The notes below the pieces were generated by a model, which had not been told where the DNA came from, searched no databases, and saw nothing but the letters and a program-made list of their open reading frames with translations. A stretch of 64,000 nucleotides of DNA. Origin: Aliihoeflea sp052435735. GTDB lineage: Bacteria; Pseudomonadota; Alphaproteobacteria; Rhizobiales; Rhizobiaceae. A program made the translations under genes and the position numbers. The stretch lies in contig JBQVNB010000012.1 in NCBI GenBank assembly GCA_052435735.1, positions 1 to 64,000 of the forward strand, read 5' to 3'. Within the stretch, counting starts at the first letter, position 1, and every line of letters starts with the position of its first letter. Shown in pieces: positions 1 through 8,689 of the stretch.

Positions 1-119
1 AGACCGTTGGGTCCCTGGTCTTGAGACCGATATCCGGCTCTGGTCCCCGCCCGCTTTGATACACCTGAACAGTTGCACGAGGCCGTTGGCGCGGACCTCG
101 CATCACAGGGGCAGGCACC
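1..119 (+). ncRNA. Candidate IS110 left-end bridge (seeker) RNA
   Basis: IS110-group elements encode a structured guide RNA in the non-coding end upstream of the transposase. This leader has pairing potential that fits: GGTC/GACC at 17-28 with a 4-base loop, an alternative GACC/GGTC pairing from base 2, and CGAGG/CCTCG at 78-100 just before the ATG. Whether the complete RNA lies in the window is unknown, and no target or donor guide loops could be assigned without the insertion-site sequence. Confidence 0.3.
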
Positions 120-1052
120 ATGAGCATAACACCGTCCTGGATTGGAATCGACATCTCCAAGGCATGGCTCGACATCGCCGACCCGGCGCTGGAACGGGCT
201 GCGCGGGTGGCCAATGGCGAGCCGGCGATCGCCGCGTTCGCAGCGACGCTGGCAGGACGCGACGTCATCGTCGTGTTCGAGGCGACCGGCGTCTATGACA
301 CATGCCTGCGCCATGCATTGGCGGCGGCGGGCGTCGCCTGTGTGCGGGTCAACCCGCAGCGTGCCCGCGACTTTGCCCGGGCGACGGGCCGGCTCGCCAA
401 GACCGACGCCATCGATGCCGCAATGCTGGCCGAAATGGGCCGGGCCCTGTGCCTTGCGCCGGATCCGGTGCCAGACGGCACGCGCGAAAAGCTCAATCTT
501 CTCAACAAGCGACGCGATCAGCTGGTGGCGATGCGCCAGCAAGAGAGACTACGCCGGATGGAGGCGGCCGACCCGGTCGTCTGCGCCGGCCTCGACGCAC
601 ATCTCGACTGGCTCGATCGGGCGGTCGGCGAGATCGAGGCCGCCATTCGCGATCTCGTCAGAGCCTCGAGCGAACTCACCGAGGCCGAGACGTTGCTGCG
701 CTCGACGCCCGGCATCGGCGAGGTCGGGGCGGCCGTCCTGATCGGGCTTCTGCCGGAACTGGGATGCCGCCCGGCCAGACAGATCGCCATGCTGGCCGGC
801 CTCGCCCCGGTCAACCAGGACAGCGGCACGAGGCGCGGACAGCGTTCGATCCGCGGCGGCAGGCGGCGCGTCCGGCAGGCACTTTACATGGCAGCCGTCG
901 TCACTCTGCGCACCCGCTCCCCATTGAAAGCCTTCTACGACAGGCTGCGCAATGCCGGCAAACCCGCCAAGGTCGCCCTCATCGCGCTCGCCCGCAAAAT
1001 CCTCGTCACGCTCAATGCAATGCTGCGGTCGAAAACACCATACGCGGCATGA
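120..1052 (+). CDS. IS110 family transposase
   Basis: This 310-residue protein is the recombinase of the insertion sequence. The N-terminal RuvC-like domain shows the DEDD set as Asp11 (GIDISK), Glu54 (VFEATG), Asp96 and Asp99 (KTDAIDA). The C-terminal Transposase_20 domain has the helix-hairpin-helix TPGIG at 196-200 and the GLAPVNQDSG block; Ser235 is the likely nucleophile by comparison with the family. The length is normal and no frameshift or stop is visible, so the gene looks intact. It is flanked on the right by an undisturbed metallo-hydrolase gene. In this family the enzyme works with an element-encoded RNA that selects target and donor. Confidence 0.95.
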   Translation: MSITPSWIGIDISKAWLDIADPALERAARVANGEPAIAAFAATLAGRDVIVVFEATGVYDTCLRHALAAAGVACVRVNPQRARDFARATGRLAKTDAIDAAMLAEMGRALCLAPDPVPDGTREKLNLLNKRRDQLVAMRQQERLRRMEAADPVVCAGLDAHLDWLDRAVGEIEAAIRDLVRASSELTEAETLLRSTPGIGEVGAAVLIGLLPELGCRPARQIAMLAGLAPVNQDSGTRRGQRSIRGGRRRVRQALYMAAVVTLRTRSPLKAFYDRLRNAGKPAKVALIALARKILVTLNAMLRSKTPYAA

Positions 1053-1065
1053 AACAATACAGTTG

Positions 1066-1106
1066 CCGGATAGCCGATCTTCGCTGCGCTCAGCTTCGGC
1101 TTCCGG
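1066..1106. terminator. Hairpin between IS110 and MBL-fold gene
   Basis: Arms CCGGATAGCCGA (1066-1077) and TCGGCTTCCGG (1096-1106) pair over about 11 bp with one bulged base. The hairpin lies between two converging genes. No T-tract follows in either direction, so it may be a repetitive palindrome or a transcript-end stabiliser rather than a classic terminator. Confidence 0.4.
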
Positions 1107-1130
1107 GATGACGCCGAGGCTGATTCCACC

Positions 1131-2030
1131 CTACGCCAACCTGTAGACCGCATCGATGGACGGTTCCGGCTCTGCCGCCACGAGGTCGCGAGCCACGAGG
1201 TCTTCGAGGTGCGCGAGGACGGAGAGGGCGGCGGCGCCGTGGAGGCGGGGGTCGGTGTCGCGGTAGATCGCGGTGACGATGTCGGGGATGGTGCGGTCGC
1301 CGGCCTTGAGCCGTTCCAGGATCGCGCGCTCGCGCATCTTGCGGTGGGTGCGCAGGCCGCGCACGAAGGCGCGCGGATTGGTGACCGGGCCGCCATGGCC
1401 GGTATGGTAGATCGCGTCGTCGCGGGTCGCGAGGCGATCGAGCGAGGCCATGAAGTCCGACATCGCGCCATCCGGCGGGGCGACGATGGAGGTGGCCCAG
1501 GCCATGACGTGGTCGGCCGAGAGCAGGATGCCGGTATCCTCGATGGCGAAGGCGACATGGTTGGCGCAGTGGCCGGGCGTGTGGATGGCGCGAACGGCCC
1601 AGCCATCACCCTGAACCAGTTCGTCGTCGGCAAGCGCGTGGTCGGGGGCGAACTCCGTGTCGGCGCTGGCGTCGAGCGGGTTGATCTCGCCGATGCGCAA
1701 CGGGCGGACCGAACGGTGCGGGCCTTCGGCCAGGACGAGCGCGCCGGTGTCGGCCTTGAGGCGGGCGGCGAGGGGCGAGTGGTCGCGGTGCGTGTGGCTG
1801 ACGAAGATATGGCTGACCGGCCGGCCGGCGATGGCCTTCAGGAGCGCGGCATAGTGGGCTTCGTCTTCGGGGCCGGGATCGACGATCGCGAGCGTGTCCG
1901 TGCCGAGGATGTAGCTGTTGGTGCCGTGGAAGGTGAACGGGCCGGGATTGTTGACGGTGAGGCGCAGGAGCCCGTCGGCGACGGGGACCGCCTCGCCGTA
2001 ATGCGGCTCGAACTTGGTGTCGAATTCCAT
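1131..2030 (-). CDS. MBL-fold metallo-hydrolase (LACTB2-like)
   Basis: This 299-residue protein has the metallo-beta-lactamase signature HTHRDH at residues 79-84, a later zinc-ligand region with TPGHC, and the SADHVMAW block, followed by a C-terminal winged-helix-like region (about 215-290) as in LACTB2/RNase-Z-related hydrolases. Family members are hydrolases of thioesters, lactones or RNA; the substrate here cannot be told. The start is supported by an AAGGAG ribosome-binding site about 6 bases upstream. The gene ends 78 bases from the IS110 transposase and appears undamaged. Confidence 0.85.
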   Translation of the reverse strand: MEFDTKFEPHYGEAVPVADGLLRLTVNNPGPFTFHGTNSYILGTDTLAIVDPGPEDEAHYAALLKAIAGRPVSHIFVSHTHRDHSPLAARLKADTGALVLAEGPHRSVRPLRIGEINPLDASADTEFAPDHALADDELVQGDGWAVRAIHTPGHCANHVAFAIEDTGILLSADHVMAWATSIVAPPDGAMSDFMASLDRLATRDDAIYHTGHGGPVTNPRAFVRGLRTHRKMRERAILERLKAGDRTIPDIVTAIYRDTDPRLHGAAALSVLAHLEDLVARDLVAAEPEPSIDAVYRLA

Positions 2031-2077
2031 TCACGCGCTCCTTCGCATTTGCGAAGGCGGTCTAGCATGCTTGTTCG

Positions 2078-2815
2078 TCAGCCGAGAAGGCCAAGCGCCG
2101 GGAAAGTTTCCAGAAGCCAGAAGGAGGCGGTCTGGATGCCGCCGGTCAGGAACAGGATGCCGGCGACGACGAGGAGGCCGCCCATCACCTTTTCGACGCG
2201 GCCGAGATGCACGCGGAACCGGCCGAGGAAGCGCATGAAGGCGCCCGAAAACAGAGCCGCGATCAGGAACGGGATGCCGAGCCCGAGCGAATAGGCGGCC
2301 AGCAGCATGGCGCCTTCGCCGACCGTCTCGCGCCCGCCGGCGAGTGTCAGGATCGGGCCGAGGACCGGGCCGATGCACGGCGTCCAGCCGAAGGCGAAGG
2401 CGAGGCCCATGATGTAGGCGGCAAAGGCGTTGGCGGGCGTGACGTTGGCCTGGAAGCGCGCCTCGCGCGACAGGAAGGGCAGGCGGATGATGCCGAGGAA
2501 ATTCAGGCCCATGAAGATGATGAGCACGCCGGCGAGGATCGCCAGTTCCTGCTGCCAGGCGCGCAGGAGCCCGCCGACGGACGATGCGCCGGCGCCGAGC
2601 GCGACGAAGACGGTGGTGAAGCCGAGGACGAAGGCGAGCGCCGAGCCGATGAGCGCGGTGCGTGCGCGGACGGGTTTCGTGCCCTCGCGGAACTCGTCGA
2701 CCGAGACGCCGGCCATGTAGCACAGATAGGGCGGGACGAGCGGCAGGACGCAGGGCGACAGGAACGAGATCGCGCCCGCTGCAACCGCACTCACATATCC
2801 GACGTCGAGCGCCAT
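2078..2815 (-). CDS. ccdA: Cytochrome c biogenesis protein CcdA (DsbD-type)
   Basis: This 245-residue integral membrane protein has six predicted hydrophobic segments. CcdA carries reducing equivalents from cytoplasmic thioredoxin across the inner membrane to periplasmic thiol-disulfide partners used in cytochrome c maturation. The paired redox cysteines are visible in SPCVLP (Cys22) and TPCIGP (Cys147), both in the proline-flanked context typical of the family. It lies 47 bases upstream of the MBL-fold gene on the same strand and may be co-transcribed with it. Confidence 0.93.
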   Translation of the reverse strand: MALDVGYVSAVAAGAISFLSPCVLPLVPPYLCYMAGVSVDEFREGTKPVRARTALIGSALAFVLGFTTVFVALGAGASSVGGLLRAWQQELAILAGVLIIFMGLNFLGIIRLPFLSREARFQANVTPANAFAAYIMGLAFAFGWTPCIGPVLGPILTLAGGRETVGEGAMLLAAYSLGLGIPFLIAALFSGAFMRFLGRFRVHLGRVEKVMGGLLVVAGILFLTGGIQTASFWLLETFPALGLLG

Positions 2816-2970
2816 TCGTCTGTCCCGTTCCGTTTCGTGCGCGTGATAGCGCGAAGCGGGGTCGATCTGCCAATCATAAACGCGTGGCCAAACGTCGCGA
2901 GGATCGGGGCGCGGCGAGCATCCAATCGACCCGGACCGCGTTAAAGCAGATTGGACGAAGGGAGATCGAC

Positions 2971-3228
2971 ATGATCGAGAAAAGCCGGATCAAGGAACAT
3001 GCCGAAGTGATCGGCGCCGATGGCGTGCATGTGGGGACCGTCGACCACGTCGAGGGCGACCGCATCAAGCTGACAAAAAAGGACAGCGGTGAGGGCTCGC
3101 ATCGCGGCCATCACCATTTCATCCCGCTGTCGCTCGTCGCCGACATCGAAGGCGACAAGGTGCGCCTCTCGGCCAATGGCGACGTTGCGGTGACCTTCGA
3201 GGAAGAGGCCGACCACCGGCCGATGTAA
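2971..3228 (+). CDS. DUF2171 domain-containing protein
   Basis: An 85-residue soluble protein matching the DUF2171/PRC-barrel-like family. It begins with a short helix, then carries HVGTVDHVEGDRIKL and a His-rich stretch (HRGHHH, around residues 44-49), and ends in a beta-rich barrel. The start at 2971 is preferred over upstream in-frame starts because AAGGGAG sits about 7 bases before it. Function in the family is unknown; it is often linked to stress or dehydration responses. It is transcribed alone and convergently with the TRAP operon. Confidence 0.8.
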   Translation: MIEKSRIKEHAEVIGADGVHVGTVDHVEGDRIKLTKKDSGEGSHRGHHHFIPLSLVADIEGDKVRLSANGDVAVTFEEEADHRPM

Positions 3229-3251
3229 GGCATCGGTCCCTGGCGCTCGCG

Positions 3252-4580
3252 TCAGATGAGCGCGAGCGTCAGGGCCGGGAAGAGTGCGATGAGGACGAGG
3301 CAGGCCAGCATCACGCCGATGAAGGGCAGGGTGCCGAGGAAGATCTGCTCGACGCCGACGCGTTTGTCGGCGAGCGTCGAGTGGACGGTGAAGACCGAGA
3401 TGCCGAAAGGCGGCGTCAGGAGGCCGATCTCGACGGTGAGGACCGTGACGATGCCGAAATGGATGAGGTTGAAGCCGAGCGCTTCGGCGATGGGGGCGGC
3501 GATCGGCACCATGATGAGGAGGATCGACGAGGAATCGAGGATCATGCCCATCAACAGGATGATGACGCAGTAGAGAAGCAGGAAGCCATAGGGGCCAAGG
3601 CCACTTTCCTGCACAAGGTCGCCGATGGCGACGGGGATGCCGGCGACCGAAAGCATGCGGCTGTAGAAGCCTGCGGCGATGAGCAGGATGAGGATGCCGA
3701 CCGAAACGGAGCCGGTCTGCTTCAGCACTTCCCAGATGCGGTGTCGGTCGAGCGAGCGGCGCGCGAGCGCGATCAGGAGAGCGCCGAAGGCACCGATGCC
3801 GCCGGCCTCGGTGGGCGTGAAGAAGCCGCTGTAAAGCCCGCCGAGCACGAGTGCGACGAGTGCGAGGATCGGCACCAGCTTGACCAGGATGTCGCGGCCC
3901 GAAAGCGTCGGACCGGATCGTTCGGCATGGCGCGACTTCGCCTTTTCGACGTCGGTGAAGACGAAGGAGGGCTTGAAGAAGGCGAGGCCCATGATGACGG
4001 CGACCATGCCGAGCGCAAGCAGGATGCCCGGCACCACGCCCGCGACGAACATGCGGCCGATCGACTGCTCGGCGAGCACACCGTAGATGATGAGGAGCAG
4101 GCTCGGCGGGATCATCATGCCGAGGACGGAACTGCCTGCAACCGTGCCTGCGGCGAAGGACGTTTTGTAGCCGTGGCGGACCATTTCGGGCACCGCGACC
4201 TTGGTGAAGACGGCGGCCGACGCGATCGACACGCCGGTGACGGCGGCGAAGACCGTGTTGGCGGCAACGGTGGCGACGCCGAGCCCGCCGAGCAGACGGC
4301 GAAGCAGCGCCTCGGCGACCTCGAACGTGTCGCGCCCGACATTGGAGATCGAGACGAGCAGCCCCATCAGGACGAAGAGCGGAATCGTCGCGAAGAGATA
4401 GTCGGCGATGCCGTTATAGGCGGTGACCGACAGGAGCCGCATGGCGAGCTCGAAATTGTCGCGGATGATCCAGATGCCGACGAAGCCGGCTGCGAAGAGC
4501 GCGATGGCGATCTGCAGGCCGAGGAGAACGAGCAGGATCAGGACCGCGATCAGGATCAGGCCGATGGCAAGCGCACTCAT
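3252..4580 (-). CDS. dctM: TRAP transporter large permease (DctM type)
   Basis: This 442-residue protein with about 12 membrane segments is the ion-coupled translocation subunit of a tripartite ATP-independent periplasmic transporter. Typical DctM blocks are visible, including GMMIPPSLLLIIYG, FTPTEAGGIGAFG and LTPPFG. It overlaps the small permease gene by 4 bases (ATGA) and is the last gene of a six-gene operon that begins with a molybdenum hydroxylase. The transporter therefore probably imports the hydroxylase substrate or a related organic acid; the ligand itself cannot be deduced. Confidence 0.93.
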   Translation of the reverse strand: MSALAIGLILIAVLILLVLLGLQIAIALFAAGFVGIWIIRDNFELAMRLLSVTAYNGIADYLFATIPLFVLMGLLVSISNVGRDTFEVAEALLRRLLGGLGVATVAANTVFAAVTGVSIASAAVFTKVAVPEMVRHGYKTSFAAGTVAGSSVLGMMIPPSLLLIIYGVLAEQSIGRMFVAGVVPGILLALGMVAVIMGLAFFKPSFVFTDVEKAKSRHAERSGPTLSGRDILVKLVPILALVALVLGGLYSGFFTPTEAGGIGAFGALLIALARRSLDRHRIWEVLKQTGSVSVGILILLIAAGFYSRMLSVAGIPVAIGDLVQESGLGPYGFLLLYCVIILLMGMILDSSSILLIMVPIAAPIAEALGFNLIHFGIVTVLTVEIGLLTPPFGISVFTVHSTLADKRVGVEQIFLGTLPFIGVMLACLVLIALFPALTLALI

Positions 4581-5137
4581 GAACCGGCTTTCGCTGCGTC
4601 TTCATCCTGCGTGGCGGCCCGCACCATGAGGATGAGGTAGGAGATGATGGCGGCGACCGAGCCGATGACGATGATCGCGCGGAAGGGGAGGGTCGGAATG
4701 GTGAAGATGCCTTGGACGCCGAAATATTCGCCGCTGCGCCAGGCCTTCGTCATTTCCGGAAACGACGCATAGGTGATGGCGGCGAAGACGGCGGCGCCAA
4801 TGAGCAGGAACAGGATATCGATGGCGCGCATCAGGCGAGGCGCGGCCTTGGCGATGTAGTTGACCAGGAAATCGGCGCGCGTCATCCGGCCGGCGAGGAC
4901 CGCGGCGGAGATTTGCAGGAAGACGATGGCGACGACCGACCGCGCGGCCATCTCGGCGACGCCGGTGATCGGGCTCGAAAGGAAGTTGCGACCGACGACG
5001 TCGGCGACGATCAGGAACATCAGGAGGAAGATCCAGATGGTGCCGATGGCCGCGAGCGCATTGGCGGCGACGCCGAAAAGGCCCGCCTCGACGGGCCGGC
5101 CGGTGCCTTCTTCGATGTCTGGAATCGGATCGCTCAT
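4577..5137 (-). CDS. dctQ: TRAP transporter small permease (DctQ type)
   Basis: This 186-residue protein has four predicted membrane helices and the DctQ pattern, with the conserved VADVVGRNFL region after the first helix. It forms the membrane complex with the downstream large permease, whose start codon overlaps its stop. It is slightly longer than the usual 160-175 residues because of a polar N-terminus (residues 1-20). It lies 65 bases downstream of the periplasmic binding protein gene. Confidence 0.9.
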   Translation of the reverse strand: MSDPIPDIEEGTGRPVEAGLFGVAANALAAIGTIWIFLLMFLIVADVVGRNFLSSPITGVAEMAARSVVAIVFLQISAAVLAGRMTRADFLVNYIAKAAPRLMRAIDILFLLIGAAVFAAITYASFPEMTKAWRSGEYFGVQGIFTIPTLPFRAIIVIGSVAAIISYLILMVRAATQDEDAAKAGS

Positions 5138-5202
5138 GAAGAACCTTCACGCAACGCAGGAACGGGAAGCCGGCAGTTTTCCACCGGCTTCCGAAGGGAT
5201 GA

Positions 5203-6264
5203 TCACAGGCCTTCGTCCCAGTTGCGCAGCGGCGTCACGCCGCGTTCGCGCAGCTCGGCGAAATAGGCCTTGAGCACGGTCTGCGCCGCCTCGCCATTGG
5301 CCTCGAGCCAGGGGCCGACGACATTGGGCAGGCTCTCGACCCACTTCTTCTTTTCCTCTTCCGGCAGTTCGGAAATCTTCAGCCCCTCGGCCTCCATCTT
5401 CTCGATCGCCGTGTTGGCCTGCTCGGTGACATAGGCGCCATGGGCGAGCGACGTGGCCTTGCCGGCCTCTATGATCGCATTCTGCACCTCTTCCGGCTGG
5501 CTGTCGAAGAAGTCCTTATTGGCCGCGATGCCGCCGAAATACATTGCGCCGATGCCGACGCGGGTGAGGTTCGGCGCGACTTCGTAGACGCGGGTCGGCA
5601 GGATGCCCGAGGCGAAGGAGAGCGCGCCTTCGGAGACGCCGGTCTGGATGTCGGTGTAATAGGTGGTCAAGGCGCCGTCGACGGGGGTGGCGCCGGTTTG
5701 CTGCAGCCAGTTGGCCGAAGTGCCGGGGGCGTTGATGCGCCGGTTCGCCATGTCGGTCAGTGCGCCGATCTCGAAATTGGCATAGACGTCGTAGCTGTCG
5801 GTGATCAGCGAGGAGAGGTGGACCATGTTCTCACCCTCCCAGCTATCGCGCAGTTCGGGCAGTTCGGCGGTCAGCTTGTCGAAAATCTCGATCAGCATCT
5901 CGTGGTCGGAGGTGGCGAAGGGCGTGAAATAGGTCACGTTCTGGAGCGGCATGGCCGAGCCTTCCCAGACCGTGCCGACCATGCCGATGTCGACGATGCC
6001 GTCGCTGACGGCCGCGCGGGTGTCGGTGAACTTGTAGAGCGTGCCGCCATAGGACTCGACCCACTCCACCTTGTAGTTGCCGCCGGCTTCTTCGAGCAGG
6101 CGGTCGACTTCCGGCTGGAACGAGTTCTTCATCGCATAGGCCCAGATGTTCTGGACCGGATGGCTGGAGCCGATGTTGATGGTGACGGTTTCCTGCGCGA
6201 ACGCAGTGCCGGCGAGCATGGTGCCCGCGAGGGCCGCAGCGATCATGTGGGCGTTGTGCTTCAT
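5203..6264 (-). CDS. dctP: TRAP transporter periplasmic solute-binding protein (DctP family)
   Basis: This 353-residue protein starts with a Sec signal peptide ending near AFAQ (about residue 24). The mature part is a DctP-type binding protein, with the IGSSHPVQNIWAYA ligand-facing N-terminus and a long C-terminal helical region (SELPEEEKKKW). The conserved arginine that clamps a carboxylate in many DctP proteins is probably in RRINAPG, suggesting an organic-acid ligand. It directly follows the molybdenum-hydroxylase large subunit gene (43-base gap). Confidence 0.92.
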   Translation of the reverse strand: MKHNAHMIAAALAGTMLAGTAFAQETVTINIGSSHPVQNIWAYAMKNSFQPEVDRLLEEAGGNYKVEWVESYGGTLYKFTDTRAAVSDGIVDIGMVGTVWEGSAMPLQNVTYFTPFATSDHEMLIEIFDKLTAELPELRDSWEGENMVHLSSLITDSYDVYANFEIGALTDMANRRINAPGTSANWLQQTGATPVDGALTTYYTDIQTGVSEGALSFASGILPTRVYEVAPNLTRVGIGAMYFGGIAANKDFFDSQPEEVQNAIIEAGKATSLAHGAYVTEQANTAIEKMEAEGLKISELPEEEKKKWVESLPNVVGPWLEANGEAAQTVLKAYFAELRERGVTPLRNWDEGL

Positions 6265-6307
6265 GCCAGTTTCCTCCCTGAAACGTGGTTTGAGTGCGCG
6301 TGTTCTG

Positions 6308-8689
6308 TCAGTGCTGGATGGTCCCGAGAGCGGTCAGGATGCGCTCGGGGGTAAAGGGCATCTGGGTGACGCGCGCGCCCAGCGGTCGCAGCGCATCGTT
6401 GATGGCGTTCATGATGGCGGCAGGCGCGCCTGCCGTGCCGGCCTCGCCCGCGCCCTTGGCGCCGAGCAGCGATTCCTTCGTCGGCGTCTCGACATGGCCG
6501 ATGATCATGTCGGGCATTTCGGCGGCCATCGGCACGAGATAATCGGCCATGTTGGCGTTGAGCAATTGCCCTTCGCCGTCATAGACGCATTCCTCGTAAA
6601 GCGCGCCGCCGATGCCCTGCACGATGCCGCCGCGGATCTGCTCGTCGACCAGCATCGGATTGATGACGCGGCCACAATCCTCGACGCACCAGTGCTTCAG
6701 GAGCTTGACGAAGCCGGTGTCGACATCGACTTCGAGATAGCTCGCCTGGACGCCGTTGGTGAAGGCGAAGGGATATTCGCTGGTGATGTAGTGGCGGGTG
6801 ACGACGAGTTCGCGCGGCAGGCCCTTGGCCAGCGTGTCGCCGCGGAAATAGACGATGCGGCCAAGTTCCTCCAGCGGCATGCGCGCTTCGCCGGTCGCCT
6901 TGTCGACGATCTGGCCTTCGGCGACGTCGAGTTGTTCCGGCGTCGATTGGAGCATCGAGGCGGCGATGACGAGGATGTTCTCGCGCAGCGCGAGCCCTGC
7001 CTGAAGCGCGGCCTCGCCGCCGATGCCGGCCCCGCGCGAGGCCCAGGTGCCGCCGCCATAGGGCGTCGTCTGGGTGTCGCCGGTGATGATCTTGACCTTG
7101 GAGACGGGCACGCCGACGCCTTCGGCGACGATCTGCGCCAGCATGCCTTCGGTGCCCTGGCCCTGCTCGGTGACGCCCGACATGGCGACGACCGAGCCGT
7201 CCGGGTCCATGCGGACGGTGCAGCCGTCCTGCGCGGAAATGCGCGCGCCGCCGATGCCGTACATGAAGGGGCTCGGATTGGTGAGCTCGATGAAGGAGGC
7301 GATGCCGATCCCGCGATGAATTCCCTGTTTGCGGGCTTCGGCCTGGTCGGCGCGAAGGGCATCGTAGTCGATCATCGAAATAAGCTTGTCGAGACTGGCG
7401 TGATGCGACAGGCCCTCGAAGCGCATGTTGGCGGCGGAGGTGTAGGGATAGGCGTCGTCGGCAACGAGATTGCGCCGGCGGATTTCGACCGGATCGAGCC
7501 CCAGCGCTTCGGCCGCCATGTCGACGAGCCCTTCGGTGACGGCGGTCGCGATCGGGTGGCCGACGGCGCGGTACTGGCAGGTCGGCGTCTTGTTCTGAAG
7601 GACGACCGTGGTGCGGGCGCGGTAGGTCTGGAAGTCGTAGGGGCCGCCGCACAGATTGACGACCTGGTTGCCCTCGATGGCGCTGGTGCGCGGATAGACC
7701 GAGTAGGGGCCGATGCCGGTCAGATCGTCGATGTCGAGCGCGAGAATCTTGCCGTTCTCGTCGACCGCGATGCGGCCGTCGATCTCGTGGTCGCGGGCGT
7801 GGATGTCGGTGGCGAAGGATTCGAGACGGTCGGCGACGAACTTGACCGGACGGCCCATGATCTTGGCGATCGCCGCGGTCGCGACCTCGTCGGGATAGAC
7901 ATGGACCTTGATGCCGTAGGAGCCGCCGACATCGCCGCAAATGACGCGGACCTTCGCTTCGGGCAGATCGAGATGCTGGGCGAAAACCGTCTGCATCATG
8001 TGCGGGGCCTGCGTCGAATGATGGACGGTGAGCTGGCCTTCCGAACGGCTGTAGTCGGCGAGGATCGAGCGCGGCTCGAGGCAGACGCCGGTGTGGCGCC
8101 CGGTCTTGAAGCGGGCTTCGACGACCTTGTGCGCGGACGCGAAGACGGCGTCGATCTCGCCCTTTTCGTGCAGGCGCTGGAAGGTGAGGTTGTCGCCGAG
8201 CGCGGGATGGATGACGGGCGTGTCGGCGTCGAGCGCGGTGCGCATGTCGACGACGACGGGAAGCGGATCGAACGACGCCTCGATGGCGGCGAGCCCATCC
8301 TCGGCGGCGGCGCGGCTGTCGGCGACGACGGCCGCGACCGGCTCGCCCACCCATGTCGCGTGCTCGACGGCGACGGCGTGCTGCGGCGCGGATTTGAGGC
8401 CCTTGAGGTGCGCCAGAACCGCGACCCAGGGCGTGCAGGCTTCGGCGATGTCGGCGCCGGTGAAGACGCGGATCACGCCGGGGATTTCGAGCGCGGCGCC
8501 GACGTCGATCGCCTCGATCTTCGCGCGGGCATGCGGGCTGCGCAGGAAGGCGACATGGACCATGCGTGGCAGCACGACGTCATCGACATATCGCCCAGCG
8601 CCGGCGACGAGCTTGCCGGCATTGGGACGCGGGACGGAGCGGCCGATATAGGAATTGGGGCGGTCGGGATTGCCGAAGGAGATGGTCAT
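6308..8689 (-). CDS. Molybdopterin-binding large subunit, xanthine dehydrogenase/CoxL family
   Basis: This 793-residue catalytic subunit is of the XDH/CODH-type molybdenum hydroxylases, which insert oxygen from water into an aldehyde or N-heterocycle. The catalytic glutamate is visible in GAGEAG (about Glu749), and the Moco-binding blocks GVTEQGQGTEG and GGSYGIK are present. The active-site loop reads CQYRAVGHP, not the AYRCSFR of form I CO dehydrogenase, so a CO dehydrogenase role is unlikely. The ATG at 8689 is chosen because it overlaps the stop of the iron-sulfur subunit (ATGA). A longer open frame upstream is only read-through of that gene. Confidence 0.92.
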   Translation of the reverse strand: MTISFGNPDRPNSYIGRSVPRPNAGKLVAGAGRYVDDVVLPRMVHVAFLRSPHARAKIEAIDVGAALEIPGVIRVFTGADIAEACTPWVAVLAHLKGLKSAPQHAVAVEHATWVGEPVAAVVADSRAAAEDGLAAIEASFDPLPVVVDMRTALDADTPVIHPALGDNLTFQRLHEKGEIDAVFASAHKVVEARFKTGRHTGVCLEPRSILADYSRSEGQLTVHHSTQAPHMMQTVFAQHLDLPEAKVRVICGDVGGSYGIKVHVYPDEVATAAIAKIMGRPVKFVADRLESFATDIHARDHEIDGRIAVDENGKILALDIDDLTGIGPYSVYPRTSAIEGNQVVNLCGGPYDFQTYRARTTVVLQNKTPTCQYRAVGHPIATAVTEGLVDMAAEALGLDPVEIRRRNLVADDAYPYTSAANMRFEGLSHHASLDKLISMIDYDALRADQAEARKQGIHRGIGIASFIELTNPSPFMYGIGGARISAQDGCTVRMDPDGSVVAMSGVTEQGQGTEGMLAQIVAEGVGVPVSKVKIITGDTQTTPYGGGTWASRGAGIGGEAALQAGLALRENILVIAASMLQSTPEQLDVAEGQIVDKATGEARMPLEELGRIVYFRGDTLAKGLPRELVVTRHYITSEYPFAFTNGVQASYLEVDVDTGFVKLLKHWCVEDCGRVINPMLVDEQIRGGIVQGIGGALYEECVYDGEGQLLNANMADYLVPMAAEMPDMIIGHVETPTKESLLGAKGAGEAGTAGAPAAIMNAINDALRPLGARVTQMPFTPERILTALGTIQH

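Larger units (their letters stand above)
1..1064 (+). mobile_element. IS110-family insertion sequence
   Basis: The element is defined by a full-length DEDD-type IS110 transposase (120-1052) plus upstream non-coding sequence. IS110 elements usually lack long terminal inverted repeats and usually make no clear target duplication, so the exact ends cannot be read here. The left end may lie outside the window. The right end is placed approximately, just after the transposase stop, because the neighbouring hydrolase gene ends intact at 1131 and a hairpin at 1066-1106 intervenes. Confidence 0.75.
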
